Shown here piece after piece: positions 36,802 through 46,534 of a stretch of 64,000 bases of DNA. The translations under genes were made by a program, and so were the position numbers. Location of the stretch: assembly GCF_001277235.1 (NCBI RefSeq), contig NZ_CP012266.1, positions 2,418,001 to 2,482,000 on the forward strand, read 5' to 3'. Source of the DNA: Cronobacter dublinensis subsp. dublinensis LMG 23823 (GTDB taxonomy: Bacteria > Pseudomonadota > Gammaproteobacteria > Enterobacterales > Enterobacteriaceae). The notes below the pieces were generated by a model, which was not told where the DNA came from, did not search any database, and saw only the letters and a program-made list of their open reading frames with translations. Positions within the stretch are counted from its first letter, which is position 1. The number at the start of each line of letters is the position of its first letter.

Positions 36802-39399
36802 CGCCGTCTGCGCCAGCAGCGCTTTCAGCTCCGGGATGCAGGAGCCGCAGTTAGTGCCGCAGCGCAGGGCGTCGCCAAGCCTCGCCGCGCTGTCGCAGCC
36901 GTTCGCGATGGCGGCCCGGATCGCGTTCTCGCCCACGCCAAAACAGCTACAAATGATGCGCCCCTTCGCGGGCGCGTTGCCCGCGCCCTTTCCGCCCAGC
37001 AGCGCGTGACGAGCCGCCGCTGATGCGGGCGGCGCGCTGAACGCCGCCGCGATCGTCTCAGTCTGCACCGTCGGGCGGCGCTGCGCGCTGTAAAACGCCA
37101 GCATCAACGCGCCGTCGCGCCACGCCAGCGCGTGAAAGCCGCCGACACCATCGGCGTACTGTATCTGCCAGCCCTCACTATCGGCCAGCTGACGCAGCCA
37201 GCCGTGCGGCGGCGTGCGGCCTGCCAGCGTGAAATGCAGGCAACCGTCCAGCGCCCGTCGCCACCACAGCATGTCTGGCGCGAGCGGCGGCATAACGCGA
37301 CAAAACAGTTCGCCCTGCCAGGCGCTGTGGCGCTTTTGCAGGCGCACGGCGGTCTGTTTGCTCTCCGGCTGGCCGGAATGCGGGCAGCAGACCGGCGCCA
37401 CCAGCGTATTCACCCGCCCGTGGCTCGCAAAGCGCGCGTTCCAGTGCATCGGCGCGAACAGCGCGCCCGGCGGCTGGGCATCGCTGAGCGCCGCCCAGCC
37501 CACCATAAAGCCCTGTGCTGAGGCCACCTCTGCAAGGTCGCCATCGCCAATACCCGCGCGCGCCGCGTCGCTCGGGTGCATCACCACCTGCGGCAGCGGC
37601 TGATGTTGCATCAGGCGCGCCACGCTGCCCGTGCGGGTCATGGTGTGCCACTGATCGCGAATGCGCCCGGTGTTAAGCCACAGCGGATACGCCGCGCCCG
37701 GCCGCGCCTGCGGCAGCGCCGGGGTGACGGCGACCATGTTCAGCCGTCCGCCACGCCAGCCCTCGCCCGTCGCCAGCAGACGCGGCGTGCCCTGCGGCTG
37801 CTGCGCCGTTACCGGCCACTGCAACGGCGCGAGCGCGTCATACTGCTCGCGGGTCAGGGTCGCCAGCGCGCTGATGTCAAACGCCCGTGCGCCATCGTTC
37901 TCAAACCCCGAGAGCGCCGCATGCTCGCAGAAAATCTCGTGGGGATGCTGCCAGGCGAACGCCTCGCCATGCCCCAGACGACGCGCCATCTGCGCGACTA
38001 TCCACCAGTCCGGGCGCGTGTCGCCAGGGGCGGGCAGAAAGGGCCGCTGGCGCGAAATCCGCCGCTCAGAGTTGGTCACGGTGCCGTTTTTCTCGCCCCA
38101 GCCCTGCGCCGGGAAGCGAATATGCGCGAATGCCGCCGTGTCGGTCTGCGCGGTAATGTCGGAGACGATCACCAGTTCGCAGCGCGCCAGCGCCTGGCGT
38201 ACCGCGTCGCTGTCCGGCAGCGAGACCGCCGGGTTGGTACCCATGATCCAGACGGCTTTCACCTCGCCGCGCCCGATGGCGTCGAACAGCTCCACCGCCA
38301 TCAGGCCGGGCGTCTGCGCGATGCGCTCGCTGCCCCAGAACCGCCCGAGCCGCGCGATATCCGCCGGTTCGAAGGCCATGTGGCAGGCGAGCTGACTGGC
38401 AAGCCCGCCCACCTCGCGCCCGCCCATCGCGTTTGGCTGACCGGTCAGCGAAAACGGCCCGCAGCCGGGCCGCCCGATCTTCCCGCTCGCCAGATGCGCG
38501 TTAATGATGGCGTTGCACTTGTCGCTGCCGCTGGAGGATTGATTAATGCCCATCGTGTAGAGCGTCATGGCCGTGGGCGCGCGCAAAAACCAGTCATAAA
38601 AGCGCGCCACTTCGGCTTCTGGCAGCCCACAGAACTGCGCCACGCGCGCCACGCTCCATTCCCGCGCCGCCGCAAGCGCCTGCGCCTGGCCGTCGAACGC
38701 CTCAGACGGCATCGCGTCGGCCAGCGCGTTCAGCAGCCCGACAAACAGCCCGGCGTCGCTGCCGGGTGCGAGCGCCAGATGCAGATCGGCGATATCGCAG
38801 GTGGCGGTGCGCCGGGGGTCGATAACCACGATTTTCATCGCCGGGCGCGCCTGTTTTGCCGCCGCGATGCGCTGATACAGCACCGGATGCGCCCAGGCGG
38901 CGTTCGCGCCGACGAAAACCAGCAGATCCGTCTGTTCCAGATCCTCATAGCAGCACGGCACCGCGTCGGCCCCAAACGCCCGCTTGTAGCCCACCACGGC
39001 GGAAGACATACAGAGCCGCGAGTTAGTGTCGATATTCGCCGCGCCGATAAACCCTTTCATCAGCTTGTTGGCGGCGTAGTAATCCTCGGTCAGCAGCTGG
39101 CCGGAGGCGTAAAACGCCACCGCCTGCGGCCCATGTTTCTCAATCACCGCGCCAAAGCGCGCAGCCGCCGCATCCAGCGCCGCTTCCCACGTCGCGCGTT
39201 CGCCGTCCACTTCCGGGTAGAGCAGCCGTCCGTCGAGCCCGGTAGTTTCGCCAAGCGCGGCACCTTTGACGCACAGCCGCCCGAGATTCGCCGGGTGCTG
39301 CGTGTCGCCGCGCACGCTCACCGCGCCACGCGCGTCGCGCTGCGCCACGACCCCGCAGCCGACCCCGCAGTACGGGCAGGTCGTGTGTACGCCGTTCAT
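36697..39399 (-). CDS. nasA: Assimilatory nitrate reductase large subunit NasA
   Basis: Cytoplasmic molybdenum-bisMGD enzyme that reduces nitrate to nitrite for nitrogen supply. 900 residues from ATG 39399: an N-terminal 4Fe-4S motif (C8, C11, C15 in TTCPYCGVGCGVV and a later C in GRLCVKG), the Mo domain (SRLCMSSAVVGYK; NQSSSGSDKCNAI), and a C-terminal BFD-like 2Fe-2S domain (CSCFGVGENAI...CGTNCGSCIPEL). About 35 residues past the BFD domain run antisense to the PEBP gene and are probably not functional. Start and the upstream nasB stop overlap (ATGA). Confidence 0.94.
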   Translation of the reverse strand: MNGVHTTCPYCGVGCGVVAQRDARGAVSVRGDTQHPANLGRLCVKGAALGETTGLDGRLLYPEVDGERATWEAALDAAAARFGAVIEKHGPQAVAFYASGQLLTEDYYAANKLMKGFIGAANIDTNSRLCMSSAVVGYKRAFGADAVPCCYEDLEQTDLLVFVGANAAWAHPVLYQRIAAAKQARPAMKIVVIDPRRTATCDIADLHLALAPGSDAGLFVGLLNALADAMPSEAFDGQAQALAAAREWSVARVAQFCGLPEAEVARFYDWFLRAPTAMTLYTMGINQSSSGSDKCNAIINAHLASGKIGRPGCGPFSLTGQPNAMGGREVGGLASQLACHMAFEPADIARLGRFWGSERIAQTPGLMAVELFDAIGRGEVKAVWIMGTNPAVSLPDSDAVRQALARCELVIVSDITAQTDTAAFAHIRFPAQGWGEKNGTVTNSERRISRQRPFLPAPGDTRPDWWIVAQMARRLGHGEAFAWQHPHEIFCEHAALSGFENDGARAFDISALATLTREQYDALAPLQWPVTAQQPQGTPRLLATGEGWRGGRLNMVAVTPALPQARPGAAYPLWLNTGRIRDQWHTMTRTGSVARLMQHQPLPQVVMHPSDAARAGIGDGDLAEVASAQGFMVGWAALSDAQPPGALFAPMHWNARFASHGRVNTLVAPVCCPHSGQPESKQTAVRLQKRHSAWQGELFCRVMPPLAPDMLWWRRALDGCLHFTLAGRTPPHGWLRQLADSEGWQIQYADGVGGFHALAWRDGALMLAFYSAQRRPTVQTETIAAAFSAPPASAAARHALLGGKGAGNAPAKGRIICSCFGVGENAIRAAIANGCDSAARLGDALRCGTNCGSCIPELKALLAQTASLPEAANETRGGERVTLEFGEEFLARQAGGQVGR

Positions 39400-42300
39400 G
39401 ACGCCTGCGCCTGTAACAGCAGCGCCTGCCCCGCCACCCACACTTTGCCGTCCTCGACTTTCACCGGCCAGGCGCGCACCGCGTCGGTGAGCGTATCCGC
39501 CAGCCGTCCGTCGCGCAGCCGGATGCGCTGTTTATAGAGCGGCGAAATCACCACCGGCTCGCCGCCGACATCGCCCAGCAGGCCGCGCGACAGCACGTTG
39601 GCGTCGCTGCCCGGCTCCAGATTGTCGAGCGCGTAGACACGTTCGCCGAAGCGGAACAGCGCGATCTGCCTCTCGCCAAGACGCGCGCCGATCCCGGCCT
39701 GCGGCGGAATGTCTGTGACGTCGCACACCGCCTGCCACGGACGCTCCGGCGCGCGGGGCGTAAACGGCTGCACCACCTCGACCGGCTGCGGCTGGCCCCG
39801 CAGCGTGCGGCGCTGCACCGCTTCATCAGGTATATCGCTATTCACATAAGAGCGGAACAGCGCCAGCCGGTCGGGGCTCGCGAGCGTGGTCTGCCATTCG
39901 CACTGGTAGCTCTCCACCACTTGCGCCATCTCGCGCTCCAGCTCCTCGCCGATACCGAGGGAATTCTCCAGGATAACCTCACGCAGATAGTCGATGCCGC
40001 CTTCGAGATTATCCATCCAGGTGCTGGTACGTTGCAGACGGTCAGCGGTGCGGATGTAGAACATCAGGAAGCGGTCGATAGTGCGCAGCAGCGTCTCCCG
40101 GTCGAGATCGCTTGCGAAAAGATCCGCGTGGCGCGGCTTCATGCCGCCGTTGCCGCACACGTACAGATTCCAGCCTTTGTCGGTCGCTATCACGCCCACA
40201 TCCTTGCCCTGTGCTTCGGCGCATTCACGGGTGCAGCCGGAGACCGCCATTTTGATTTTGTGCGGCGCGCGCAGCCCCTTGTAGCGGTTCTCCAGTTCGA
40301 CCGCGAGCCCGGTCGAATCCTGGACGCCGTAGCGACACCAGGTGGAGCCGACGCACGATTTCACCGTGCGCAGCGATTTGCCGTAGGCGTGGCCGGTCTC
40401 AAAGCCCGCCGCCACCAGCTCTGCCCAGATCGCCGGGAGTTGTTCAAGCCGCGCGCCGAAGAGATCGATGCGCTGCCCGCCGGTGATTTTGCTGTAGAGG
40501 TGGTAGCGCTTCGCAATCTGCCCGATGGCGATAAGCCCGTCCGGCGTCACCTCGCCCGCGGCCATGCGAGGCACGATGGAGTACGTGCCGTCTTTCTGGA
40601 TATTGGCGAAGTAGCGATCGTTGGTGTCCTGGAGCGGCAGATGCGCCGGTTTCAGGAGGTATTCGTTCCAGCATGAGGCGAGCACCGAGCCCGCCAGCGG
40701 CTTGCAGATCTCGCAACCGTGGCCCTGCCCATAGCGGCTGATGAGCTGCTCAAAGGTGCGGATGTGGTTAACGCGCACCAGGTGATAAATCTCCTGGCGC
40801 GAGTACGGGAAGTGTTCGCAGATATCTTTTTTAACCGCCACGCCCTGCTGTTCAAGCTGGTACTCCAGCACCTGTTTTACCAGCGCGCTGCAACCGCCGC
40901 AGCCGGTCGCCGCTTTGGTGCAGCTTTTCACCGCGCCCATGTCGCTCGCGCCGCCCGCCACCGCCGCGCAGATGTCTGCCTTGCTGACGTTATGGCACGA
41001 GCAGATCTGCGCGGTTTCCGGCAGCGCCGCCACGCCAAGGCCCTTCGCGGGCGCGCCCTGGCTTGCGGGCAGGATCAGCGTCTCCGGCGCGGCGGGCAGC
41101 GCCATGCCGTTAAGCATCATCTGCAACAGCGTCGCATAGTCGCTGCTGTCGCCCACCAGCACGCCGCCGAGCAGCGTTTTGCCGTCCGCCGAGACGACGA
41201 TTTTTTTGTAGATCTGCTTCGGCCCGTGAGTCCACTGGTAGCTCTGGCTGCCGGACGTGCGCGCGTGCGCGTCGCCGAAAGACGCCACCTCGACGCCGAG
41301 CAGCTTGAGTTTGGTGCTCATGTCCGCGCCCCGGAACGCCGCCGTCTCGCCCGCGAGGGTCGCCGCGACGACGCGCGCCATCTGATAGCCCGGCGCGACC
41401 AGGCCGAAGATTTTGCTCTCCCACAGCGCGCATTCGCCGATGGCGAAAATATGCTCATCACTGGTCTGGCACTGGTCATTAATCACAATGCCGCCGCGCT
41501 CGCCCGTGGTGAGCCCGGCGGCTTTCGCCAGCATGTCCTGCGGGCGGATGCCTGCCGAAAAAACAATCAGGTCGGTATGCAGGCGGTCGCCGTCGGCAAA
41601 CTGCAGGGTCAGGCCGCCCTCCTCTTCCACAATCGCGGTGGTGGATTTGCTGGTATGCACGCTGACGTCCAGCGCCTCGATTTTCTCACGCAGCATCGCC
41701 GCCCCCGGCGCGTCGAGCTGTACCGCCATCAGCCCGGGTGCGAACTCGACCACATGCGTTTTCAGCCCCAGCTGTTTGAGCGCGTTCGCCGCCTCCAGCC
41801 CCAGTAGCCCGCCGCCGACCACCACGCCGCGCGTGGCATGCTGCGCGCGCTCGCGGATGGCGTCCAGATCGTCAAGCGTGCGGTAGACGAAGCAGCCCGG
41901 CAGGTCGCGCCCCGGCACCGGCGGCACAAACGGCCAGGAGCCGGTGGCGAGCACCAGTTTGTCGAAATGCGTTTCATGGCCCTGCGCGTCGCGCACGGTC
42001 TGTCGGGCGCGGTCAATGGCGACAATCTGGCAGCCGGTACGCAGCTCAATGCCGGTCTGCGCGAAGAAATCGCCCTGCACCATCGAGAGCGACTGCGCGC
42101 TGCGTCCGGCGAAATACTCCGAGAGATGCACGCGATCGTAGGCCGGGTGGCGCTCTTCGCCGAAGACAACGATATGAAAACGCTCCTGCAGCCCGGCGTT
42201 TACGCACTGCTCAAGAAAGTGGTGTCCAACCATGCCGTGGCCCACGACCACCAGAGTTTGTTTCGTCATCGTTTCACATCCTGCAGCCGCGGGCTGCGAT

Positions 42301-43463
42301 TCATGGGGTTCATCAAACAGCAGCCCGACGCCTGCGCGCAGCGGCTGCCCGAAGTGAGTCATCAGCGCGCCTGCGCTGTCGGTATCGCCATACAGCAGCA
42401 CGCCGGTGAGCCTGCCGTCCTCGATAATCAGGCGGCGGTAGTGCCGGGCGATGGGGTCGAGGCTTATCAGCGTCTGCGCCTGTGGGCCGGGGTCGACCAC
42501 GCCTGCGCTGAATACCGCGATGCCGGTCACCTTGAGGCGCGTGCCGCGCTCCTCATAAGCAAAGCGCGCCGTCTCCCCGCAGAGCCTCGCGGCCAGCACG
42601 TCCGCCTGTTGCAGACCAGGCGCCACCAGCCCCCAGGTCTGCCCGTTGATTTCGCTGCATTCGCCTACCGCGCTCACCTGCGGGTGCGAGGCGCGCAGCG
42701 CGTCATCCACTACAATTCCACGCGCGCAGCGCAGCCCGGCGGCCTGCGCCAGTCCGATGGCCGGACGCACGCCCGTCGCCATCACCACCCGCCCGGCCGC
42801 TATGGTTTCGCCGTCGGCGAGCGTGACGTTACCTTGCGTAATGCGGGCGATGCCGCTGCCGGTGACCACGCGGATCCCGCGCGCGCGAAGGCTTTGCGCG
42901 AGCCATTCGCCCGCCTGCGCGTCCAGCTGCTGCTCCATCAGCCACGGGTGGCGGTGTACCAGCGTGACGTCCGCGCCGTGACGCGCCAGCGCCGCCGCGG
43001 CCTCGACGCCGAGCAGCCCTCCGCCCAGCACCACGGCGGGGCCGGGCGTCGCGAGAATGGCTTCGACATCCGCCAGCGTGCGAAAGGCGTGAACATGCGC
43101 AAGCGCGCCGCCCTCAACGGGCGGCAAAAACGGCGTTGAGCCGGTGGCGAACACCAGTTCATCCCAGTGCAGCGTGCGGGCCGTCGTGGTGACGGTGCGC
43201 GCGGTCAGACTCACCGCCACCGCCCGCTCGCCGGTCAGTAACGTGACACCGTAACGCTGATACCACAACGCGTCGTGGAGCTGCGTCTGTTCGGCAGGCT
43301 TTTCGCCGCCCAGCACCGGCGAGAGCAATATGCGGTTATAGGGCACAGCCGGCTCTTCGCCGATAAGCGTGATGGCGAAGCGCTCCGGCGCGCGCGCCAG
43401 CAGTTGCTCCACCAGACGCACCGCCGCCATGCCGTTGCCGATAATCACCAGTCGTTGCGCCAT
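39396..43463 (-). CDS. nasB: Fused NasC-NasB: FAD-NADH reductase, siroheme nitrite reductase and NirD-like domain
   Basis: One 1355-residue frame. Residues 1-398 form a pyridine nucleotide-disulfide reductase (GNGMAAVRLVEQ FAD site; VVLGGGLLGVEAA NAD site) that corresponds to NasC, the electron-transfer subunit for NasA. Residue 399 is a Met (MTKQTLVVVGHGMVGHHF, ATG at 42269) that begins a normal 957-residue NasB: a second FAD/NAD module, a BFD 2Fe-2S domain (CSCHNVSK...CGGC), siroheme/4Fe-4S sulfite-nitrite reductase halves (CVGSTWCRYG, SGCTRECAEAQGKD), and a NirD-like Rieske-fold tail lacking the Cys/His cluster ligands. AGGA lies 9 bases before the internal ATG, so NasB may also be made separately. 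It reduces nitrite to ammonium. Confidence 0.9.
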   Translation of the reverse strand: MAQRLVIIGNGMAAVRLVEQLLARAPERFAITLIGEEPAVPYNRILLSPVLGGEKPAEQTQLHDALWYQRYGVTLLTGERAVAVSLTARTVTTTARTLHWDELVFATGSTPFLPPVEGGALAHVHAFRTLADVEAILATPGPAVVLGGGLLGVEAAAALARHGADVTLVHRHPWLMEQQLDAQAGEWLAQSLRARGIRVVTGSGIARITQGNVTLADGETIAAGRVVMATGVRPAIGLAQAAGLRCARGIVVDDALRASHPQVSAVGECSEINGQTWGLVAPGLQQADVLAARLCGETARFAYEERGTRLKVTGIAVFSAGVVDPGPQAQTLISLDPIARHYRRLIIEDGRLTGVLLYGDTDSAGALMTHFGQPLRAGVGLLFDEPHESQPAAAGCETMTKQTLVVVGHGMVGHHFLEQCVNAGLQERFHIVVFGEERHPAYDRVHLSEYFAGRSAQSLSMVQGDFFAQTGIELRTGCQIVAIDRARQTVRDAQGHETHFDKLVLATGSWPFVPPVPGRDLPGCFVYRTLDDLDAIRERAQHATRGVVVGGGLLGLEAANALKQLGLKTHVVEFAPGLMAVQLDAPGAAMLREKIEALDVSVHTSKSTTAIVEEEGGLTLQFADGDRLHTDLIVFSAGIRPQDMLAKAAGLTTGERGGIVINDQCQTSDEHIFAIGECALWESKIFGLVAPGYQMARVVAATLAGETAAFRGADMSTKLKLLGVEVASFGDAHARTSGSQSYQWTHGPKQIYKKIVVSADGKTLLGGVLVGDSSDYATLLQMMLNGMALPAAPETLILPASQGAPAKGLGVAALPETAQICSCHNVSKADICAAVAGGASDMGAVKSCTKAATGCGGCSALVKQVLEYQLEQQGVAVKKDICEHFPYSRQEIYHLVRVNHIRTFEQLISRYGQGHGCEICKPLAGSVLASCWNEYLLKPAHLPLQDTNDRYFANIQKDGTYSIVPRMAAGEVTPDGLIAIGQIAKRYHLYSKITGGQRIDLFGARLEQLPAIWAELVAAGFETGHAYGKSLRTVKSCVGSTWCRYGVQDSTGLAVELENRYKGLRAPHKIKMAVSGCTRECAEAQGKDVGVIATDKGWNLYVCGNGGMKPRHADLFASDLDRETLLRTIDRFLMFYIRTADRLQRTSTWMDNLEGGIDYLREVILENSLGIGEELEREMAQVVESYQCEWQTTLASPDRLALFRSYVNSDIPDEAVQRRTLRGQPQPVEVVQPFTPRAPERPWQAVCDVTDIPPQAGIGARLGERQIALFRFGERVYALDNLEPGSDANVLSRGLLGDVGGEPVVISPLYKQRIRLRDGRLADTLTDAVRAWPVKVEDGKVWVAGQALLLQAQAS

Positions 43464-43472
43464 CGCCGCTCC

Positions 43473-44261
43473 TTACGCCGCCTTCGGCTGTTTTTCGTAG
43501 AGGAAATGGAGGATCTGCTGGCGCATCTGGTGGTAGCGGCTGTCGTCGGCAAGCGTGACCCGGTTGCGCGGGCGCGGCAGACTCACCTCCAGCACGTCGC
43601 CGACCGTGGCCGCCGGGCCGTTGGTCATCATCAGCACGCGGTCGGAGAGCAGCACCGCCTCGTCGACGTCGTGGGTGATCAGCACAATGGTGGTATTAAG
43701 TTCCTGCTGGATATGCATGACGGCATCCTGAAGGTGCGCGCGGGTCAGCGCGTCCAGAGCGCCGAAGGGCTCATCCATCAGCAGCACTTTCGGCTCCATC
43801 GCCAGCGCCCGGGCGATGCCGACGCGCTGCTTCATGCCGCCGGAAATTTCGCCGGGCCGTTTGTTAAGCGCATGGCCCATCTGCACCCGCTCCAGGTTGT
43901 GCACGATCCACTCCCGGCGCTGCGCTTTATTCATGGTTTTGCGAAAGACCTGATCCACCGCCAGCGCGACGTTGTCGAAGCAGGTCAGCCAGGGCAGCAG
44001 CGAGTGATTCTGAAACACCACGGCGCGCTCGGGTCCGGGGCCGGCGATTTCGCGGTTGTCGCACAAGAGCCCGCCTTCGCTCGGCAGCGTGATGCCCGCG
44101 ATAAGATTAAGCAGCGTCGATTTACCGCAGCCGGAGTGGCCGATAAGGCTCACGGTTTCGCCCGCGTTAATGTCAAAGCTGACGTTTTGCAGCGCCAGAA
44201 ATTCGCCGCTGGCGGTGTTGAAGCGCTGACTGACGTTCTGTACCTGAATAACGGGTTTCAT
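43473..44261 (-). CDS. nasD: Nitrate ABC transporter ATP-binding protein NasD
   Basis: 262-residue ATPase of the nitrate/nitrite importer. Walker A GHSGCGKST (near residues 38-46), signature ISGGMKQRV, Walker B VLLMDEPFGALD, H-loop ITHDVDEA. It lies between the permease gene and the nasC-nasB fusion with gaps of about 10 bases. Family: nitrate/sulfonate/taurine (NrtD/SsuB-like). Confidence 0.94.
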   Translation of the reverse strand: MKPVIQVQNVSQRFNTASGEFLALQNVSFDINAGETVSLIGHSGCGKSTLLNLIAGITLPSEGGLLCDNREIAGPGPERAVVFQNHSLLPWLTCFDNVALAVDQVFRKTMNKAQRREWIVHNLERVQMGHALNKRPGEISGGMKQRVGIARALAMEPKVLLMDEPFGALDALTRAHLQDAVMHIQQELNTTIVLITHDVDEAVLLSDRVLMMTNGPAATVGDVLEVSLPRPRNRVTLADDSRYHQMRQQILHFLYEKQPKAA

Positions 44262-44270
44262 GTTCGCTCC

Positions 44271-45152
44271 TTATTTGTCCTGCCAGCTGAACCGCCGGGC
44301 GATAAACATCAGCCCCTGCTCCAGCAAAAGCCCCACCACGCCGATGATGACGATGGCGATGAGAATGTTTTCCACGTTGAGGTTGTTCCACTCGTTCCAG
44401 ATCCAAAAGCCGATGCCGAGGCCGCCGGTGAGCATTTCCGCCGCGACAATCACAAGCCAGGCGATGCCGATGGAGAGCCGCACGCCGGTGAGCACCGCAG
44501 GCAGCACCGCCGGAAAGAGAATGCGGCGCATCACGGTCCATTCAGAGAGCTGTAAGACGCGCGCCACGTTGAGGTAATCCTCCGGGATGCGTTTCACCCC
44601 TTCAGCGGTGTTGATGACCATCGGCCAGATAGAGCAGATGAAAATGGTCCAGCTGGAGGCGGGCTCGGCCTTCTGAAACAGCAGCAGGCCGATGGGCAGC
44701 CAGGCGAGCGGACTTACCGGGCGCAGCAGCGCGATGAGAGGGTTGAACATACGGCCAAGAAACGTAAAGCGGCCAATCAGAAAGCCGAGCGGAATCCCCA
44801 CCAGCGCCGCGAGACCAAAGCCCACCGCCACGCGACTGAGCGAGGCCAGCACGTTCCAGCCGATGCCCTGATCGTTCGGCCCTTCGTTGTAGAACGGGTC
44901 GGCAAACAGCGTCAGCGCCGAGTCAAGCGTGCTGAGCGGAGTCGGAAAGCCTGTGGTATTGATGGCCGCGATTTGCCAGGCGATGACCAGCAGCCCGAGA
45001 CCGAGCAATGCGGGCACGACATGGCCTGCGATGGCGTTGAGCCGGGCGACCCGCGGCGTGCGGCGTTTACGCACCACCGCGCGCGGCATCACAATCACTT
45101 CACCACCGGGCTGCGCCTGCGGCGCGCTCACGGTCTGTTTGAGTTCTTTCAT
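44271..45152 (-). CDS. nasE: Nitrate ABC transporter permease NasE
   Basis: 293-residue inner-membrane permease of the NrtB type with about six hydrophobic segments. The coupling motif region is EDYLNVARVLQLSEW. It is positioned between the binding protein and ATPase genes in the order nasF-nasE-nasD. Confidence 0.94.
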   Translation of the reverse strand: MKELKQTVSAPQAQPGGEVIVMPRAVVRKRRTPRVARLNAIAGHVVPALLGLGLLVIAWQIAAINTTGFPTPLSTLDSALTLFADPFYNEGPNDQGIGWNVLASLSRVAVGFGLAALVGIPLGFLIGRFTFLGRMFNPLIALLRPVSPLAWLPIGLLLFQKAEPASSWTIFICSIWPMVINTAEGVKRIPEDYLNVARVLQLSEWTVMRRILFPAVLPAVLTGVRLSIGIAWLVIVAAEMLTGGLGIGFWIWNEWNNLNVENILIAIVIIGVVGLLLEQGLMFIARRFSWQDK

Positions 45153-45161
45153 GGTTCCCCC

Positions 45162-46412
45162 TTAACGTTGCATGGCAAAACGGGCGGCATACGCGGCGGG
45201 ATCGCGCCCGTCCCAGAGACTGCCGTCCATCAGACGGCTGGTGCGCAGCGGCGTGCCGGGCAGCGCGACGCCGCCCACCGCGTCTGCGGCCTGTTGATAG
45301 ATGTCGGTGCGGTTAATGCGCGCGGCGATGGCCGCATAATCCGGGTCGGTTTTCAGCAATCCCCAGCGGCGGAACTGGGTTAAGAACCACATGCCGTCGG
45401 AGTGCCACGGGTAGCTCACCTCGCCGTCGCGGAAAAAGCGCATGCCGTGGTCGTCCTTCCAGCGCTTTCCGGCGCCGTCGTCGTACTCCCCAAGCATGCG
45501 CGGCGTGAGGTATTGCGCTTTGGTGTTGAGGTACGCGCGTTTCGCCAGCACCTGCGCGGTTTCGCGCCGGTTATCATCCGAGGCGTCTATCCAGCGGGCG
45601 GCCTCCAGCACGGCGGCGGTGAGCGCGCGGGCGGTATGCGGGTTCTGCTCCACCCACTGGCGGCGGGTGCCGAGCACTTTTTCGGGGTGATCAGGGAAGA
45701 TGCTCTGCGAGGTGGCGGCGGTAAAACCGATGCGGTCGTTGATCGCGCGCGCGTTCCACGGCTCGCCGACGCAAAAGCCGACCATGTTGCCGATGCGCAT
45801 GTTCATCACCATCTGCGGCGGCGGCACCACCACGGTGCGCACATCATTGAACGGGTGGATACCCGCCGCCGCCAGCCAGTAGTAAAGCCACATGGCGTGG
45901 GTGCCGGTCGGGAAGGTATGAGCGAAGGTGTAAGTGCCAGGCGCGCTTGCCGCGATAAGCTTTTTCAGCGCCTCGGGCGTGGTGATGCCGTTATTGAGCA
46001 GTTCGGCGCTGAGCGAAATCGCCTGGCCGTTCTGGTTGAGCGTCAGCAGGGTCGCCATCGGCTGCGCTTTCCCGGCGATGCCAAGCTCCAGCCCGTAGAG
46101 AAGGCCGTAGAGCGCGTGCGCGGCATCGAGCTCGCCGGAGACCAGTTTGTCGCGCACCGCCGCCCAGCTCGCCTCTTTGCTCGGCACGATGCGGATGCCA
46201 TATTTTTGATCGAAGCCTTTCAGCGCGGCCATTACCACCGGCGCGCAGTCGGTCAGCGGGATAAAGCCGACGCGCACGGTGTCGAGCTCGGGTTTGTCCG
46301 TGCCTGCGGCCCAGACGCTGCCCATCAGCCCCGGCAACAGCATCGCGCCGCCAAGCGCCGCCCCGGCCTGTAACAGGCGACGGCGTGAAAGAGAAAAAGA
46401 TGAATCGCTCAT
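45162..46412 (-). CDS. nasF: Periplasmic nitrate-binding protein NasF (Tat signal)
   Basis: 416 residues, NrtA/CmpA-type solute-binding protein. The N-terminus has a twin-arginine signal (LSRRRLLQAG followed by a hydrophobic stretch ending VWAAG), so export is probably by Tat in folded form. Binding-domain motifs: VRVGFIPLTDCAPVV and VGFCVGEPWN. First gene of the nasFED-(CB)-A operon, behind an attenuator leader and a sigma-54 promoter. Confidence 0.95.
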   Translation of the reverse strand: MSDSSFSLSRRRLLQAGAALGGAMLLPGLMGSVWAAGTDKPELDTVRVGFIPLTDCAPVVMAALKGFDQKYGIRIVPSKEASWAAVRDKLVSGELDAAHALYGLLYGLELGIAGKAQPMATLLTLNQNGQAISLSAELLNNGITTPEALKKLIAASAPGTYTFAHTFPTGTHAMWLYYWLAAAGIHPFNDVRTVVVPPPQMVMNMRIGNMVGFCVGEPWNARAINDRIGFTAATSQSIFPDHPEKVLGTRRQWVEQNPHTARALTAAVLEAARWIDASDDNRRETAQVLAKRAYLNTKAQYLTPRMLGEYDDGAGKRWKDDHGMRFFRDGEVSYPWHSDGMWFLTQFRRWGLLKTDPDYAAIAARINRTDIYQQAADAVGGVALPGTPLRTSRLMDGSLWDGRDPAAYAARFAMQR

Positions 46413-46428
46413 GGCTGCTCCTGAAAAT

Positions 46429-46473
46429 AAAAAAGGCGTCCGCCAATGTCCGAAGACATTGCAGGACGCCTTT
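46429..46473 (-). terminator. Leader terminator (attenuator) of the nasF operon
   Basis: Before nasF, a long imperfect hairpin (GGCGTCC...GACATTG over a TTCG loop...GGACGCC) is followed by six T and ends 16 bases before the nasF ATG. Its 5' arm is shared with the second hexaloop hairpin, so the two structures exclude each other. Confidence 0.92.
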
Positions 46474-46506
46474 ATCCTTCCGGTTAGCCCGCCGCCGTTG
46501 GCGAGC
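46463..46506 (-). promoter_or_regulatory. Two-hexaloop ANTAR-target antiterminator (NasR site)
   Basis: In the minus-strand RNA, P1 is a 7-bp stem GCUCGCC/GGCGGGC with hexaloop AACGGC (46487-46506). P2 is a 5-bp stem AGGAU/GUCCU with hexaloop AAAGGC (46463-46478), 8 bases later. Both loops have A at position 1 and G at position 4, the signature of ANTAR-binding hairpins. P2 uses bases that also start the terminator stem. NasR binding should stabilise P2 and let transcription proceed. Confidence 0.85.
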
Positions 46507-46534
46507 CGCCGAAAATGTTTGTCAGAAAGAATTA

